Below are positions 26,213 through 38,935 of a DNA stretch of 64,000 nucleotides, piece after piece (position 1 is the stretch's first letter; every line of letters starts with the position of its first letter). The stretch spans positions 6,688,501 through 6,752,500 of the forward strand of contig NC_058496.1 of the NCBI RefSeq assembly GCF_020382885.2. Direction: 5' to 3'. The position numbers and the translations under genes are program-made. The notes under the pieces are model-generated. The model searched no databases, was not told the DNA's origin, and saw only the letters and a list, made by a program, of their open reading frames with translations. The DNA is from Scatophagus argus (lineage: Eukaryota > Chordata > Actinopteri > Scatophagidae).

Positions 26213-27160
26213 AGATAAAGGGACAGGTCACCCGAAAAAAACAAAAATACATATTTTTCCTCTTACCTATAGAGCTGTTTATCGATTTAGCTTGTTTTGT
26301 TGTGAGCTGTGGGTGGGAAGTGGGTGACAGACCGCGGTTTTGTTTTTGGTTTCACAGGAGTCTCACAGCGAATGAAAGGATGAGGGCAAGTTTGCAATGA
26401 CGTCCTGTAATTAGCAAGAAAACTTAGACAAAAGTCAGGAGGTGCAGCAATGACATCTATGCTGTTTCTCCACATGAAACATGTACATAAAAATAACCTG
26501 TGAGACAGCAAACCGACTTTGTCGTCTTTGAGCTTTCTTATCTGACAGAAACTGAAACACTGCACAGGGTGTGACCAGCACCAGCCAGCAAATTATGCAC
26601 AGTTTCACTTATAGAAATGTCTGCCTTCTCTTGAAAATAAAAGAACCAGAAGGCACTCATGGTACTCAAAGCGCTGAAAAAAATACTTTTGAAACAGCAA
26701 TGTCTCTTTACAGAAATCATGACCCGGTTACTCAAGATAATCTATTTTATCTCTGCTGAACCACATGGTAGAAGGAGTGTGTACGGATGTAAACACTGAC
26801 GGCGCCCTGCTCGACTGAGCTGTTGCTTTAGTAAGTTTAGCTAGCTAGCCTCTTATGCCTTCTGTGTGTTGATATGGAAAGAAAATAGTTCCCACATCAA
26901 ACTGCTCACAACGACATATTTGGACTATCTTGAGTAACCAGATCATGATTTCTGAAAAGAGACTTTTGTGAAATCTATGCTCAAATGTACTTTTGGTGCC
27001 ATCTTTGAGCCATCCAGTTGAGAAGGTCGACATTTCTACAGCCGATAGCCTGCAACATTCTGCAGCTCACACCAAAACAATCCAGATGGATAAGCACACT
27101 AATAAGCACTAACAAGAGGAAAAATGGGTTTTTGATTTTGAGGTGAACTGCTCTTTTAAG
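26213..27160. repeat. Long inverted-repeat (fold-back) element, interrupted
   Basis: The left arm starts at about 26213 (gggacaggtcacccgaaaaa) and the right arm ends at about 27160 (tttgaggtgaactgctcttt). Further in, 26700-26741 (cagaaatcatgacccggtta) is matched inversely by 26923-26963 (taaccagatcatgatttctg). 'tatagaaatgtctgcc' near 26611 is matched inversely near 27030. The arms therefore pair across nearly the whole element. The left arm is broken between about 26313 and 26608 by sequence that includes direct-repeat copy 2. The family resembles an abundant teleost non-autonomous DNA transposon, from memory. No ORF of note. Confidence 0.7.
26348..26591. repeat. Direct-repeat segment, copy 2 (nested)
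   Basis: Second copy of 24988-25220, sitting inside the left arm of the fold-back element at 26213-27160. It replaces the short piece expected between 'gtgagctg' and 'tatagaaatg'. It contains an extra block of about 17 bp (gactttgtcgtctttga) that copy 1 lacks. Confidence 0.8.
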
Positions 27161-27738
27161 AAACATTCATTTTCATGGTACAAACTCTTCAGTGTAATAT
27201 CAGCTGCATTCAAATGTTTATTCTGACATCTGTGCTCAGTCTTCATCTTTCTGTTGTGAACCTGGACTTTGCATCCACGCAATAGTTGTCTTGCTTAAAT
27301 CCCGTTTTATGCCACGGCTGGCTGTTAAAATCTGAAAAACGGAACAGCTCAAGCATAATTCAACATAGTAGTCAACAGTTAAGTATCAGTGTAAACCTTG
27401 TGCAAGGTACAGTATTATAAACTGCAGGTAATCATAGCAAAATACTTTGGTTATATGCTATGTTATTGGTGGACTCCTGAACCATTTTCCTTTGAAATAT
27501 GGCCATTTTATAAGCTCAATAACACAATCTGAAAAGTCCAACTAGCCTAGAGAAAAATAGTGGACTCGACAGATGAAAGATCGCCTCAACTTCATTGATT
27601 ATTTGTTGAATCGGGACTCTGTGTTGTACATTATCATGTTGCCTTGAGAAATAAAATATTACAAAACTGTGTAACTTTGTTCATATTCTCTGTGTGCAAA
27701 CTCACCGCTGTGGAAATAAAAAATAACTAATTAATGTA

Positions 27739-28276
27739 CAACCATATAGACAAAAGTATTGGGACACTGGACCATCACACTAAGAGGGACTTTAATGACA
27801 CTGCAGTCTAAATACATAGACAGCTTTCCAGCTGTAACAGCTTCCACTCTCCTGGGAAGGCTTTCCACAAGTGCCAAGACGCTTGCTTTGATCCATGAGT
27901 TTTTCTGTGGGAATTTTTGCTGGTCAGGCATTGATGCTGAAATGTTGACTTGCGATCTCCATTCCAGTTCATCCCAAAAGTGTTGGATGGGGTTGAGGTC
28001 AGGACCCTGTGTGGGCCAGTCAGGTTCTTCCACACCAAACTCATCCAACCATGTCTTTATGGAGCTTTGCTTTGTGCACTGGGGCACAGTCATGTTGGAA
28101 TAGAAAAGGGCCTTCAACAAACTGTTGCCACAAACTCGGAAGCACAGCATTGTCCAAAACGTCTTGGTATGCTGAAGCATTAAGATTTCCCTTCACTGGA
28201 AGTAAGGAGCCAAGCCCAAACACAACAACAACAGCCCCATAAAGATGTGTGTCAGAATACTTTTGTCTATATAGTG
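27739..28276 (-). mobile_element. Tc1/mariner-type element, internally deleted and dead
   Basis: A 538-bp element flanked by TA (27737-27738 and 28277-28278). The terminal inverted repeats share atatagacaaaagtatt. On the minus strand it encodes only the C-terminal part of a Tc1-type DDE transposase in two frames: 28223 down to about 28041 (FQHDCAPVHKA, around the second catalytic Asp), then a frameshift into DWPTQGPDLNPIQHFWDEL. The usual catalytic Glu of the NPIE motif reads Gln here. The N-terminal DNA-binding part is absent. It is a non-autonomous relic. Confidence 0.8.
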
Positions 28277-31200
28277 TATAGACAACTGAGTGCTTAATGC
28301 TGAAATTTAAATGTCACTAACTTGGACTGACTTTGAGACCAATATAGAATCAGATCAGTTGATCAGACAGTCACAGAAGCACATGGACTCTCAGCACGAC
28401 CGTCGTTCATGCCTGCACCACGTTTCTTTGACCACCACGTTTCCTGCTGGTACAGGACTGTCACACCAGGATCCACGGACTGAATCCTGTCTGTGCTCAG
28501 GTTTAGACATTAAAAGCACTTTGGTTAACGTTAGAAAAAGATATTTTCAGTTTGTGAAAGGGAAATGAAAAAAATTCATGACCGCATGTATAAAAAAATC
28601 TATTCAGATTCAGGTAGTAATATTCAGAAGTTAAGTCTTGATGGGTAAAATCAACAAAATTCCAGATCAATAACTCAAACTAGATCAACTGGGCCATAGA
28701 GGCAATAAAGTAATGAAGTCTGAACTAAATCAATAAGACTGTTGTCCTATGAGGTTATGTTCTTTCAGACACAAGATCCAAAAGAGGTGGTCACTGGAAA
28801 GCATTAACAACCGATTTAAAAAATTTTTTTCTCAATTTGTGAACCCGAAACCCAAATTGTGTGAAATTGCAAATGTTAAAATGACCAATTAAGAATTCCA
28901 AAGAGTCGAATTCAAAGCACATTAACCCTGACAGATGATAATTAATCTCTCTATTTGCGAACTGAAATGATCACAGCCTTTACTTGTCTCTTGGAGTCAT
29001 TTATCAGTACATTCACACCTTCTACAATAATGGCAAACACAACGGTGACCTCTTGTCACAGCTTATGACTTTAGTGTTTACGTGAGTCGTGATCGGTATG
29101 ATTAAAGACAGATTTTATCTTTTCAGGTTGTTTTATTTTAAACAATGGCAACAATCAAAGGCCTAAAGAGGCAAACCAGAACAAGCAAAGTTTTTATGAT
29201 GGAAATATAAATACATATTTTATCTTTCCTATCCCTTTCATCATTTGATGAGCCCTCAGGTTTCTCTTGGAACCCTGTGAAGGGTCCTGACCTCCATACT
29301 GGGAAGAGACATTTCAAAACAACTTTGTTAAGTTATGTAATCCTTCACCCAGGAAGACCACTGTCCTCTCTGTCTCTGCTACTGTTTGAGCAGACGTTAT
29401 GTTATGTCATGAGAGAAACTCCCAAGATTTGGGACTCAACAACAAACAAAGAGCAGAGCACATGACATTTGAAAATAAACTGTGACCGACATGAGCTGCT
29501 CTGCCATGTGGGCTGTGTGACTACTCAGATATCATCCAGCAAAAAGCAGCAACAACTCGGAGTGGAAACAATTATCCTGTCTGAGAGTTAAGCCACATTC
29601 TTATCAGCTGATTCCTGTTACAATGTTTTCCACAAGCAGGATTAGATTGAAATCAACTCCATTTCCTTCAGGAAAAGAGAAAAGTTAGGACTAAAGGAAA
29701 CAAAAAGTGAAAGTGATTGATCATATTTGTCATTATAAGACCACAATAAAAATATGCAATATATTTCAAGTCAAACTACACATTTATAAAAAGGAGTCAA
29801 ATTGTTTTTTTCAAAATCCAACAGTATGTTTTTTTTTCTCTTGGAGGAGCAGCTCTTCCACATAGGAAACTCCTCCAGCTGACATAATAATTATAGTCCA
29901 TGTTGCTTCACTGGGATCATTTAGAGGACGTGTTTGCGTGACAAATGCGCAATGATCAAACACCGGTGTTTGATTAGGCTTTTTTAATCGTGGGACCTCC
30001 TCTGAAGTATGCTGAACACTGTGTGTCTGTGCCAACAACTCGTCCTGAGCAGGTGTTATGACACAGTTTTCCTCAGGACAGATATTTTCAGAAGATGGAA
30101 CATTTCGGATAAAAAAGGAAATCCTGTGACACCAAATTCAGACTTCAGAGCTCACCAGTTCAGAATCCCAAAATCTAATTGGGTCAAAAGCACCCTAATT
30201 AGATTTAAGTATTTATATTAAGTGTCAAGTAATCAAGTCAAATTCATCCTGGTAACATGGTAGTGTGACTCAGGCACAGATCCAGCTCACAACCGCTGCC
30301 AAGGAATCCTCTTTCTCACTGTTCACGCTGACGGTAGCCTCATGGGACAGTATAGTATTAAAAGGCAAAGTCCGTCCCCATCTGCTGGACCACTGTGGGA
30401 CCTTATTTCACAAAATAAAATATGTCCAACAGTTAACAGCAGGAGACAAATAATTTTTTTGATCCAGTTTGTGGAGTGTGAAAATCCAAAATTAGAAAGA
30501 CCCAACAGTTGTGGAAGTGACGTTGCCTCATTTAACACTCACCGGGACCTCGTGGCTGAAACCTTGTAGAGCTGATCCTGCGTGCTTAGCATAGCTACAG
30601 CTGTCAGCATGGCCTGACTTGTGGTGATTTTGCCCTCTTTTAATGTTTTGTTTTTTGTGCCAAGATGTATATTGTGCAAGGCGAGATATGTTTTTGACTG
30701 AGCACTTTCAGATTAAACTGAAACTTTACTGCCTTGCAAAGTTATCTTTAAAACTGACTGACATCATAACAGCACTTCATGGCACAATTCCAACAGGATC
30801 AAAAAATAAATATTTGTCTCTCACCATTAACTGGACATATCTTTTCCAAAATAAGGTCCCGTGGGGGATACAGGAAGGGGAGGGACTTCATCTCTCTGAA
30901 TTCAGAAAAATCTGTTTCTCAAATGACCACGAGGCTGGAGTCTGAGATAAAAACTGCAGCTTCATCATGGGAATTTTTGTTGTTACCTTTTTGCCCATGT
31001 GTCTGGGTCCATTTAGTTCTCTTACTCCCACAGTCAACTAGGCCAACATCTCACAAATATACAAACTGCAGCCATAATGCGACTTGAGGGAAGGAAAACA
31101 AGCGCAGTCATCAACAAAGATAAACCTTTTGTTGCCTCTCCCTCAGAAGGAAATGAAAGGCACTTTTATCTGTATTTGCCATACTGTCATTTAATAACAA

Positions 31201-32376
31201 CACAAGGAAAAATCCATCAAATAAAGGGCATAGAAAATTTTTCTCTACTGACTGCCTCCCTAAGGCACATGCAATATTGCATTGTAGAGTACAAGATGTT
31301 TCTCTCTCTCTTTCTCTCTCGTCTTTGTCTGGAAAAACTCCAGAATCAACTGTAATACATGATAAGGCTGTTGCTTAATGGCTGACTCACTCTCCAAGCT
31401 GTCAGCAAGTACTCAGAGGAATAAGGAAGAGTGCAGTGGATGAGGCAGGATGAGGAAAACTGTGTGGCCTCAGTTATGCTTTCTCAAATTACTCCTGAAC
31501 AGGTCAGCTAATTGACAGGACTAACCGCCTGTTTTGGCCATCTACTGCCATCTAGTGCAGTTACTTGTGACTACCAGTTGCACAAAGTGACCCACACCCA
31601 GCCTGGCTCACTGATTTGCTCTTTCATACAAAAGATGCCAAGATGCTTGCTTTGATCCTGGGTTTTCAATTCACACTACTCCTTCTTCCTGTGACATGGC
31701 TGTTATTCAGTTTCCTGCACAAAGTATGTCTTTCCCAGATGTGTGATGCACAGGAATTGTGAGGTTATGTCTTAAAGAGCATTATACTGTGTGTCTCTTC
31801 ATCGGTACAGGCACATATCTAATATTGTCTTACAACTGAAACATAATTCTACAATCTGGAGGCAAATTTGATCTCAAAAAACTAAAAAAAAGATCTTTTG
31901 TGTACAAAAATGGAGCCTATGGAAGCAAAAATCCAAGACATGCAAAACCAGGAGCAGCTGATATTGATTTTACAAGTGGTGAGTAGTTAAGTGGTGACTC
32001 TTGACTCCGAAGCTATTGTGTCTTAATTAGTGTAAGGAGGCTGTAGGCCTTTTGAAGAACCGCCAGAAAGCGCAATGAGCAGCCGAGGGTCCCCTTTGAA
32101 CTGTTTTTTTGTCGGTGTTTTAATGACAGACAGGACGTCAGTTGGTGTCTCGTCTTCACCCAAACGGAAAACTGATACAGCCAGGCTGGCTTATTTGATC
32201 ATGATATCTCAGTGTGATGGCAAAAGTAAACTCGCCAGAGCCACAAATTAGCTTGTGACAAACTCATCCCTCACCGTTGCCGGGGTGACAGCATCCGAGT
32301 ACGTGCCGTAGCCTGGCAACAGTGGCTCAACAAAAGGCTCGCAGCGCGCGGGCTGATTTGCCTGGCTGGGTTCAAG
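28277..32376. other. Intergenic DNA upstream of got1l1
   Basis: No coding exon supported. There is a hairpin at 30171-30206 whose arms (aaatctaattgggt / accctaattagattt) pair with a single bulged base across a 7-nt loop. Otherwise only AT-rich sequence and short unrelated ORFs. The last 300 bases before 32377 are more GC-rich with CpGs and may hold the got1l1 promoter; no TATA box was noticed. Confidence 0.45.
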
Positions 32377-35300
32377 ATGAGCAGACCCGGCAGCAGCATG
32401 GATGAAAGAGGGGTCAACCAAAATGGAGACCCGGGAGGTCATCTGTCTGCGTGTGCTGCTAATAACCACACCGCAGCAGTGAGTCCACAAACAAGGCTGC
32501 TGTCCGCCTTCCAGACAGACACTCACGCCAGGAAAGTTTACCTGGCAGGGAGAGGTGAGTCCGCTCATTCAGACCGACCTTCGTCTCAAGGACGGTTTGC
32601 TTAAAATATCAGAGCAGAGGGGATGGGGTTTCCCTCCAGTCTTTGTAATGAGTTTCAGTTCATTGCGACGACGTTTGGATGCTGCTGCACAGAAGGACTG
32701 AGTCGCAAAATGTCAGTAACGTGTCTCTCTAAGATTGGAACAGGAAACGTAGTTGGCATCTGTAATCCAACACTGAGGTTCCTTGACATTTTGTATGATT
32801 TTATACTCCTCTTTACTGGAGAAATCACAATAACCAACGGATTACAGTCAAATCTACAGATATACAGATTGTATAGCAGTTCTGAATTTGTGGCACAGCA
32901 GCATCAGGACTTGGATCTGTGGTGGTGGGAAACAGAGACCAAGTGTCCATGAGATTTCACTAACAGTTTTCTGGAAACCCGCTCACCACTAACATGTTTT
33001 GAGCTTGAGAAATGGGTGCAGCAGGGGACTGGGGGGGGGGGGGATTTGGGTGGCTGTAAAATACCTGCAAGCAAACTCAGTCCTGAAATAACTCAACACC
33101 TTGTTATCTTCTCAGGAGTAAATATACTTTAAAAATGTTTACATACAATGCAGTAAACTAGCTGCTAAGAAAACTGAGCACATTGTAGAGGTCATTAAGG
33201 CGCTGTGCTGGGTTAACCTGCTACATGACATAACTACAAATCACACATTAAAAGTGAGATGCACATATTCAGTGTGTTGAGTCTCTCTCTTGAGTCCTTT
33301 GAGTCTCAATTACAGCTTTCTCTCATTGCAACGTTTCTTTGCCTTTCCTGTTTACCTCGATATCTTAAAACAGTTGCAATAACTGTCTTTTGCAGAGTAT
33401 TACGGCGAGGAAGGGAAGACCTGTGAACTGCTTCTTGTTGGGAAAATAAAGCAGCAGTTGAGCATCGATCCCACTTTTTCTCCAGAGTATCCACCTTCTC
33501 TTGGTTTGACAGAATTCACCCGCCGAGCCACAGAGGTTGCTTTGGGGAAAAGCTCTCAGGCTGTGATGGAGAACCGGGTAATCTCAGCTGTACATAAGCA
33601 CTTCAACTGATTATAGTTTTGGCTACCATTTACACTTCAGTTTGCACAGCAAGAAGCAAGATGAAGCAGTAGCCCGTGCTTAATCATCCATCAGCAGCAG
33701 GCATGTTATTACCTGGTTGCACTCTGCAGTCACATTTATGCATCTTGCTTCTACTTGATGAACAGAAAACCAGTGCTTTAGCTGTGTTTTGACATCAGTC
33801 ATGTCGATACCTCACATCTTGACATTTCCTGATCTTTGATGCAGGTGTTAGGTGTCCAGACTCCTGGCTTTACTGCTGCTGTGCGTCTTGGCGCTGAACT
33901 CTTGAAACACTGGTTTGATGCCTGTGCTGCTTGGAGTGGGATGGTCTACCTCTCTTCCCCATGTGATGGTTAATAAAACCTCATTTCCTCTTGAAGCGTG
34001 CTGGCTTTAAATGCTGGTGCACATGAGACAGTACTTGATGACTGATTGCAGCTGAATGCACTACTCGTTTACATGACATCACTGTCAAGACAAGAGGACA
34101 AGTGTGCAGCACAAATAACACAGATAAGTGATTTGAAAACAATGGACGGCAGTCGTATCTTTAGCAACATAAGTTACTGTGACACACGCAGTAAGACTTC
34201 TGACAGGTAGAGGACAGAACATTTGGGAAATGTGAACATTTGGTGATTGATAAATGACCATAAATATGAGTGTAGCCTTGGAAAACACGTGAAACATTCA
34301 CAGAAAGAATTTGACACCTTCCAGACAGATTTCATTTTAATGTGTGTATGTGCAAGACACATTACTGCACAGTCGTTAATTCACTTATTTACAAAGTAGT
34401 ATTATTCATTCATAGTGGCTCCATGCTGTAATTACATCCTGAGGTTTTACTGATCTTCAGGTACAGTATATGGTGTTTCATCTTGATCTTCCCTGCAGAC
34501 TCGTTGGCTGGTATCTTCCAGGCAGCAGGGATCCAAGATATCCGTGCGTATTATTACTGGGATGACAGGCAGCGCTGCGTTTGTTTGCATAAGCTTCTGG
34601 AGGATCTGGAGGGAGCTCCGGAGCAAAGTGTTGTCGTTCTGTCAGCATCTGCCCACCACCCGACCGGAGCAGACCTCTCTCAGAATCAGTGGGCTGTGAT
34701 TACACAGCTCATCATGGTAACTGACCTGCACGTGTATGCTCTTTCACACAGACTAACTTTTTTTTTTTTTTTTGTCAGACAACTAGCTCTTCTCTATTTA
34801 GGTCATCATTGGTTCTTGTGGCACTGTTTCAACAGAGGCGTAGGCTTTTCCCTTTCCTCTTGCTGCCTGCCCAGGGACTCTGCTATGGGGATTTAGAGCG
34901 GGATGCCTGGCCTGTGCAGTACTGTGCATCGCAGGGGATGGAGCTCCTCTGCGCCCAGTCGTTTTCCCACTGCTTTGGACTATATGGTGAGAAAATATCT
35001 CTCGTTCCAGAGATTCATATGTTTATACTGACACAAGTCAGTTAAAGTGCTTGAATTTATATATTTTGTGCAAGACTAGAGTTCAACATACTTGTGGTAT
35101 TTTTTTTATTTAACACCAGTAACGTTAAGCTGAGTTTCATTGTCTGCAAAGGTGTCTCCCGCCGTTGCGTCATTGTTTCACGTCCCACCTGCCTCTAGAA
35201 AGTGCGAAGGTCGCGTGATTGAAGTCAAATGATGCAAGTTGTGGCAAGGAAGAAAGCTAAGGTTAATCTAACCTTCAGCTTTGCCTGGAAAATGCAGATT

Positions 35301-37517
35301 CCAGGACTTGTGGCTCATTTGCAAAAACTGCCTGGTCTTCATGCAGCTGGCTCGTGTTCACACATTCAGGCCTCGCCTTCTTTGTAACTGTTGTTTGAGA
35401 GCTCCTGTAAAGCCTGCCAGTTCTCATTAGAAAAATTCTCAGCGTTGTAGCAGTAATTAAACTCAGTTCGTGTCTCAAACTATGCCATGTTGGGTCCTTG
35501 AATTTGAGGGAAATGGACTTGGAAAGCCCTTGAAAAGTACTTGAATTTGTTATTTTAGAAGGTATAGGATCCATTAGTACAGCCTGGAGCGTCCATATAA
35601 AGAAAATACAGCGAGTCAATATGAACTCTTGTTTTCTTTTTTGCATTCAGACAATAACTACCCCACACACCCACCCACATGTGTGACTCTAAGTGGAGTT
35701 ACACCCGCCAACTGTGGAGGATCCCTTAATTAAGGGGGAGGGTATAAACACAACAGCAGGCTTCTGAACACCTGCGCTTGTCTCTGACAGATCGTAAATC
35801 AGCATGGTGTCCAATTAACAACTTTCAACTGCATATCATAATTAAACAAATACTTATCTAACAGATGATCTTATACACATTTTTGACAAGGATGTGAATG
35901 TATGACACTCTTGATTAATAAAAAGCGTCTCCTACACTGTACATTTCTTTCATTCTAGAACATTTTTTTCACTTGCCATTGCTAATCTGATCAGGGGCTT
36001 GTTTTGTTTTTCCACAATCCCTGAACTCGCACAACACATGCAATCAAATCCAATTAAATCAGTGCGTTTTCTCGGGTACAAACACTGTGGTAGTTTCAAA
36101 CTGTAATGATTGCTCTAACTCCACACATTCCATTGTGTACATTGTGTCTATCAAATGTCCAGGATAGAGGAAACAAGAGGAATGAGAGCCAGCACGGCTC
36201 AGAGCTGCAGGACTTTATGACGCCTCTCTCACTTGAGGCTAATTGGTTTGGAATGGCAGTAAATGTGGCGGATCCTCCATGCAAACTCACAGCCGGAATG
36301 AGAGCGGGAGGACTTAAACTGTGTCTTCCCCATTGTCAGCCAGGAAACACATGCTCATGATTTCTCTGGAGTCCCAGTCACGCTTTCTGTTTCCTTCCAA
36401 ATTTATTCTCCCATGAGCTTTGTCTTTTGCATCAAGTAACTCATTGAGAGGCGGATCAGCCTGTTCCCTGTGTCAGTATGACCTGGTGAATATTCACTTG
36501 AACAGAAGTGAGTGGCAAATTTTATTTTCTCATTTAAAAGTTGTCCTCCTCAACTTCACCTTCAAAACCACAAACACTGTCGGAGCATTGTGTTTCTTCG
36601 TCTTCCTTCTCTTCCCTTCACCAGGTGAGGCTGTTGGACACCTGCTGTGCGTCTTAAAGCACAACTCCCTCCGGTTATCTGTGCAAGCTGACAAAATAGT
36701 GAGATCGCTGTGGGCCCAGCCGTCTGTAGGAGGAGCCCAAGTTGTTGCCACAGTGCTGAGTAACCCAGGCCACCTTGCCGAATGGTGAGTCGCACTGCAT
36801 TCGAATGAATAATGTGGTGTTTGGAGAATGTGGTTTGGACACCACATTGCTACTGTATCACTCGATGTTCGCAGCAATGGAAAGGCTTCAAATGGGTGAA
36901 CAGATGAGCATTTAATGACACGAGTCACAAAATCCTTCACTTTTGCTCACAGATTGAATCACACGCTCATAAAATTATAGATCTTGTTCCAAAATGTTCT
37001 TCAGGCAGGGAGAAGTCAAGCGCATAGTGGAGAGATGTATGCTGATCAGGCACATTTTGAGAGAAAGGCTGAGGCTTCTGGGGACTCCAGGTTGCTGGGA
37101 CCACCTGACTCAACAAGGTGGACTCTACTGCTGTACAGGTCTGACTGGTGAGTTGCAGACGCCACAGTTTGTGCCATGTTGGACTTTTTTTTAAAACCAA
37201 AATCAACAGCAGCAAATGATTTCTCAGCCCTTGTTTTTCTGTGGTCCTTTCTTTTGTCTTTTTAACGACATTTACAGTATAGTGCAATTTATTTTTTTAC
37301 AATAAAACAACAACAAAGCTCATGATATTATAAATACAGCTTTTACAGAATGTTGTGATTTTTTTTTTTTAAATTAGATCAGCAGGTAGACTTTCTGTCA
37401 AAGAGGAGGCACGTGTACCTGCTCCCGGGAGGCTGTTTAAACATCAGTGCGATCAACGGGCGTAATTTGGACTACATAACCGAGTCCATCCATCTGGCTC
37501 TAACCGCTTCACTCTGA
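32377..37517 (+). CDS. got1l1: Aspartate-aminotransferase-like protein, predicted pseudoenzyme
   Basis: Eight exons join in frame: 32377-32554, 33396-33577, 33845-33968, 34499-34716, 34836-34986, 36625-36784, 37005-37147 and 37378-37517. They give 431 residues, against 413 for cytosolic GOT1. All introns are GT-AG; the exon 3 donor (gttaat) is weak. Landmarks that align with GOT1 are EYPPSLGL, QAVMENR, LERDAW, AQSFS.CFGLY, KIVR, LSNP and NLDYITESIH. The register is constant at +21 residues from Y70 to R266. Of the GOT1 active-site residues, Y70, T109, S255 and R292 remain (Y91, T130, S276, R311). Those lost are G108 to F129, W140 to D161, N194 to H215, D222 to L243, Y225 to A246, K258 to H279, R266 to A287 and R386 to C405. 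It is called GOT1L1 by divergence and position. It should not bind PLP covalently or transaminate. Confidence 0.85.
33031..33043 (+). repeat. G13 homopolymer in intron 1 of got1l1
   Basis: An uninterrupted run of thirteen G, with GGGG eight bases upstream and GGG shortly downstream. It could nucleate a G-quadruplex and is likely to be length-variable. Confidence 0.8.
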
Positions 37518-37769
37518 CCATGTGGCTTTTGACCAAGATCTGAAATCTCCATCAAAGAGGCTTTTCAGCCTGACTGAACCTTTCATTTAAATGTTCATTT
37601 TCAGGTTTACTGTAATCGCTATCGCTTGTCCAACTATTGCAAAGTAAAGGGTGTTAAAGACACAGAAAAGTGATTGCTACTGTAAATGGACTTTGATCAA
37701 ACTTCAGGAGAATACAGGATGAAATCACATGTCCTGAGTATGCAGCACTCAGTAGCTGTATTCACTGAT

Positions 37770-38330
<561 letters not shown>

Positions 38331-38754
38331 GTACTGCTGACTGTATCAGATAAAACAATATGACCAGAGTGATCTGTTTCAAGGTGTCGCAGTGTCACAT
38401 CATTATTGTTTCCAAACGAATTCATGTTAACAATATCATCCCCATATCCATAGAAAACTGGGGGAAAAAAGTCAAATTCACTCTTTAACTGTGATGATTG
38501 TGTGTTTTGCCTCTTTTTTTGGCAAATATGAGTGTAAGGAGGTGGAGAGAGTCTGTAAACATATCTGTACAAAATGTACAAATGCACTTAATGAAAATTA
38601 AAAAGGCAAACACATGAACTTAAAAACAAAAGAATTTTAAAATTGTGTATTTTGAAAATTTGAAATATTAATTTGGGCTTTATGTGTGGGACTAAACCAC
38701 AAATTGTTGCTTTTATGCTTCAGGTTGTTTATGGATTAAATAAATTAGAAATAT

Positions 38755-38935
38755 GTTAATTATTCAGCTTAGAAGTGCTGGTAGGCAGTCTGTTATCTTC
38801 TCTTTCCCCCCCTTGTCTTAACAACTGTAACTTAAGCTAAGCTAACAGGCTCCTGGCTATTGCTTTGTACTGATGCACAAATATTAGAATGATTTCAATC
38901 TGCTCATCACGCTCTGGGCAAGAAAGTGAATACCA
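38755..38935 (-). repeat. Dispersed teleost repeat, copy B
   Basis: Inverted, diverged copy of the family at 15645-15930. It contains tgggcaagaaag (38916-38927), 'aagctaagctaacaggctcc' and 'cttagaagtgctggtaggca', the reverse complements of blocks in the plus-oriented copy or its remembered consensus. No coding content. Confidence 0.45.

Noticed and set aside
27759..28242. Plus-strand ORFs of 77-114 codons
   Set aside because: Antisense shadows of the Tc1-type transposase remnant on the minus strand.
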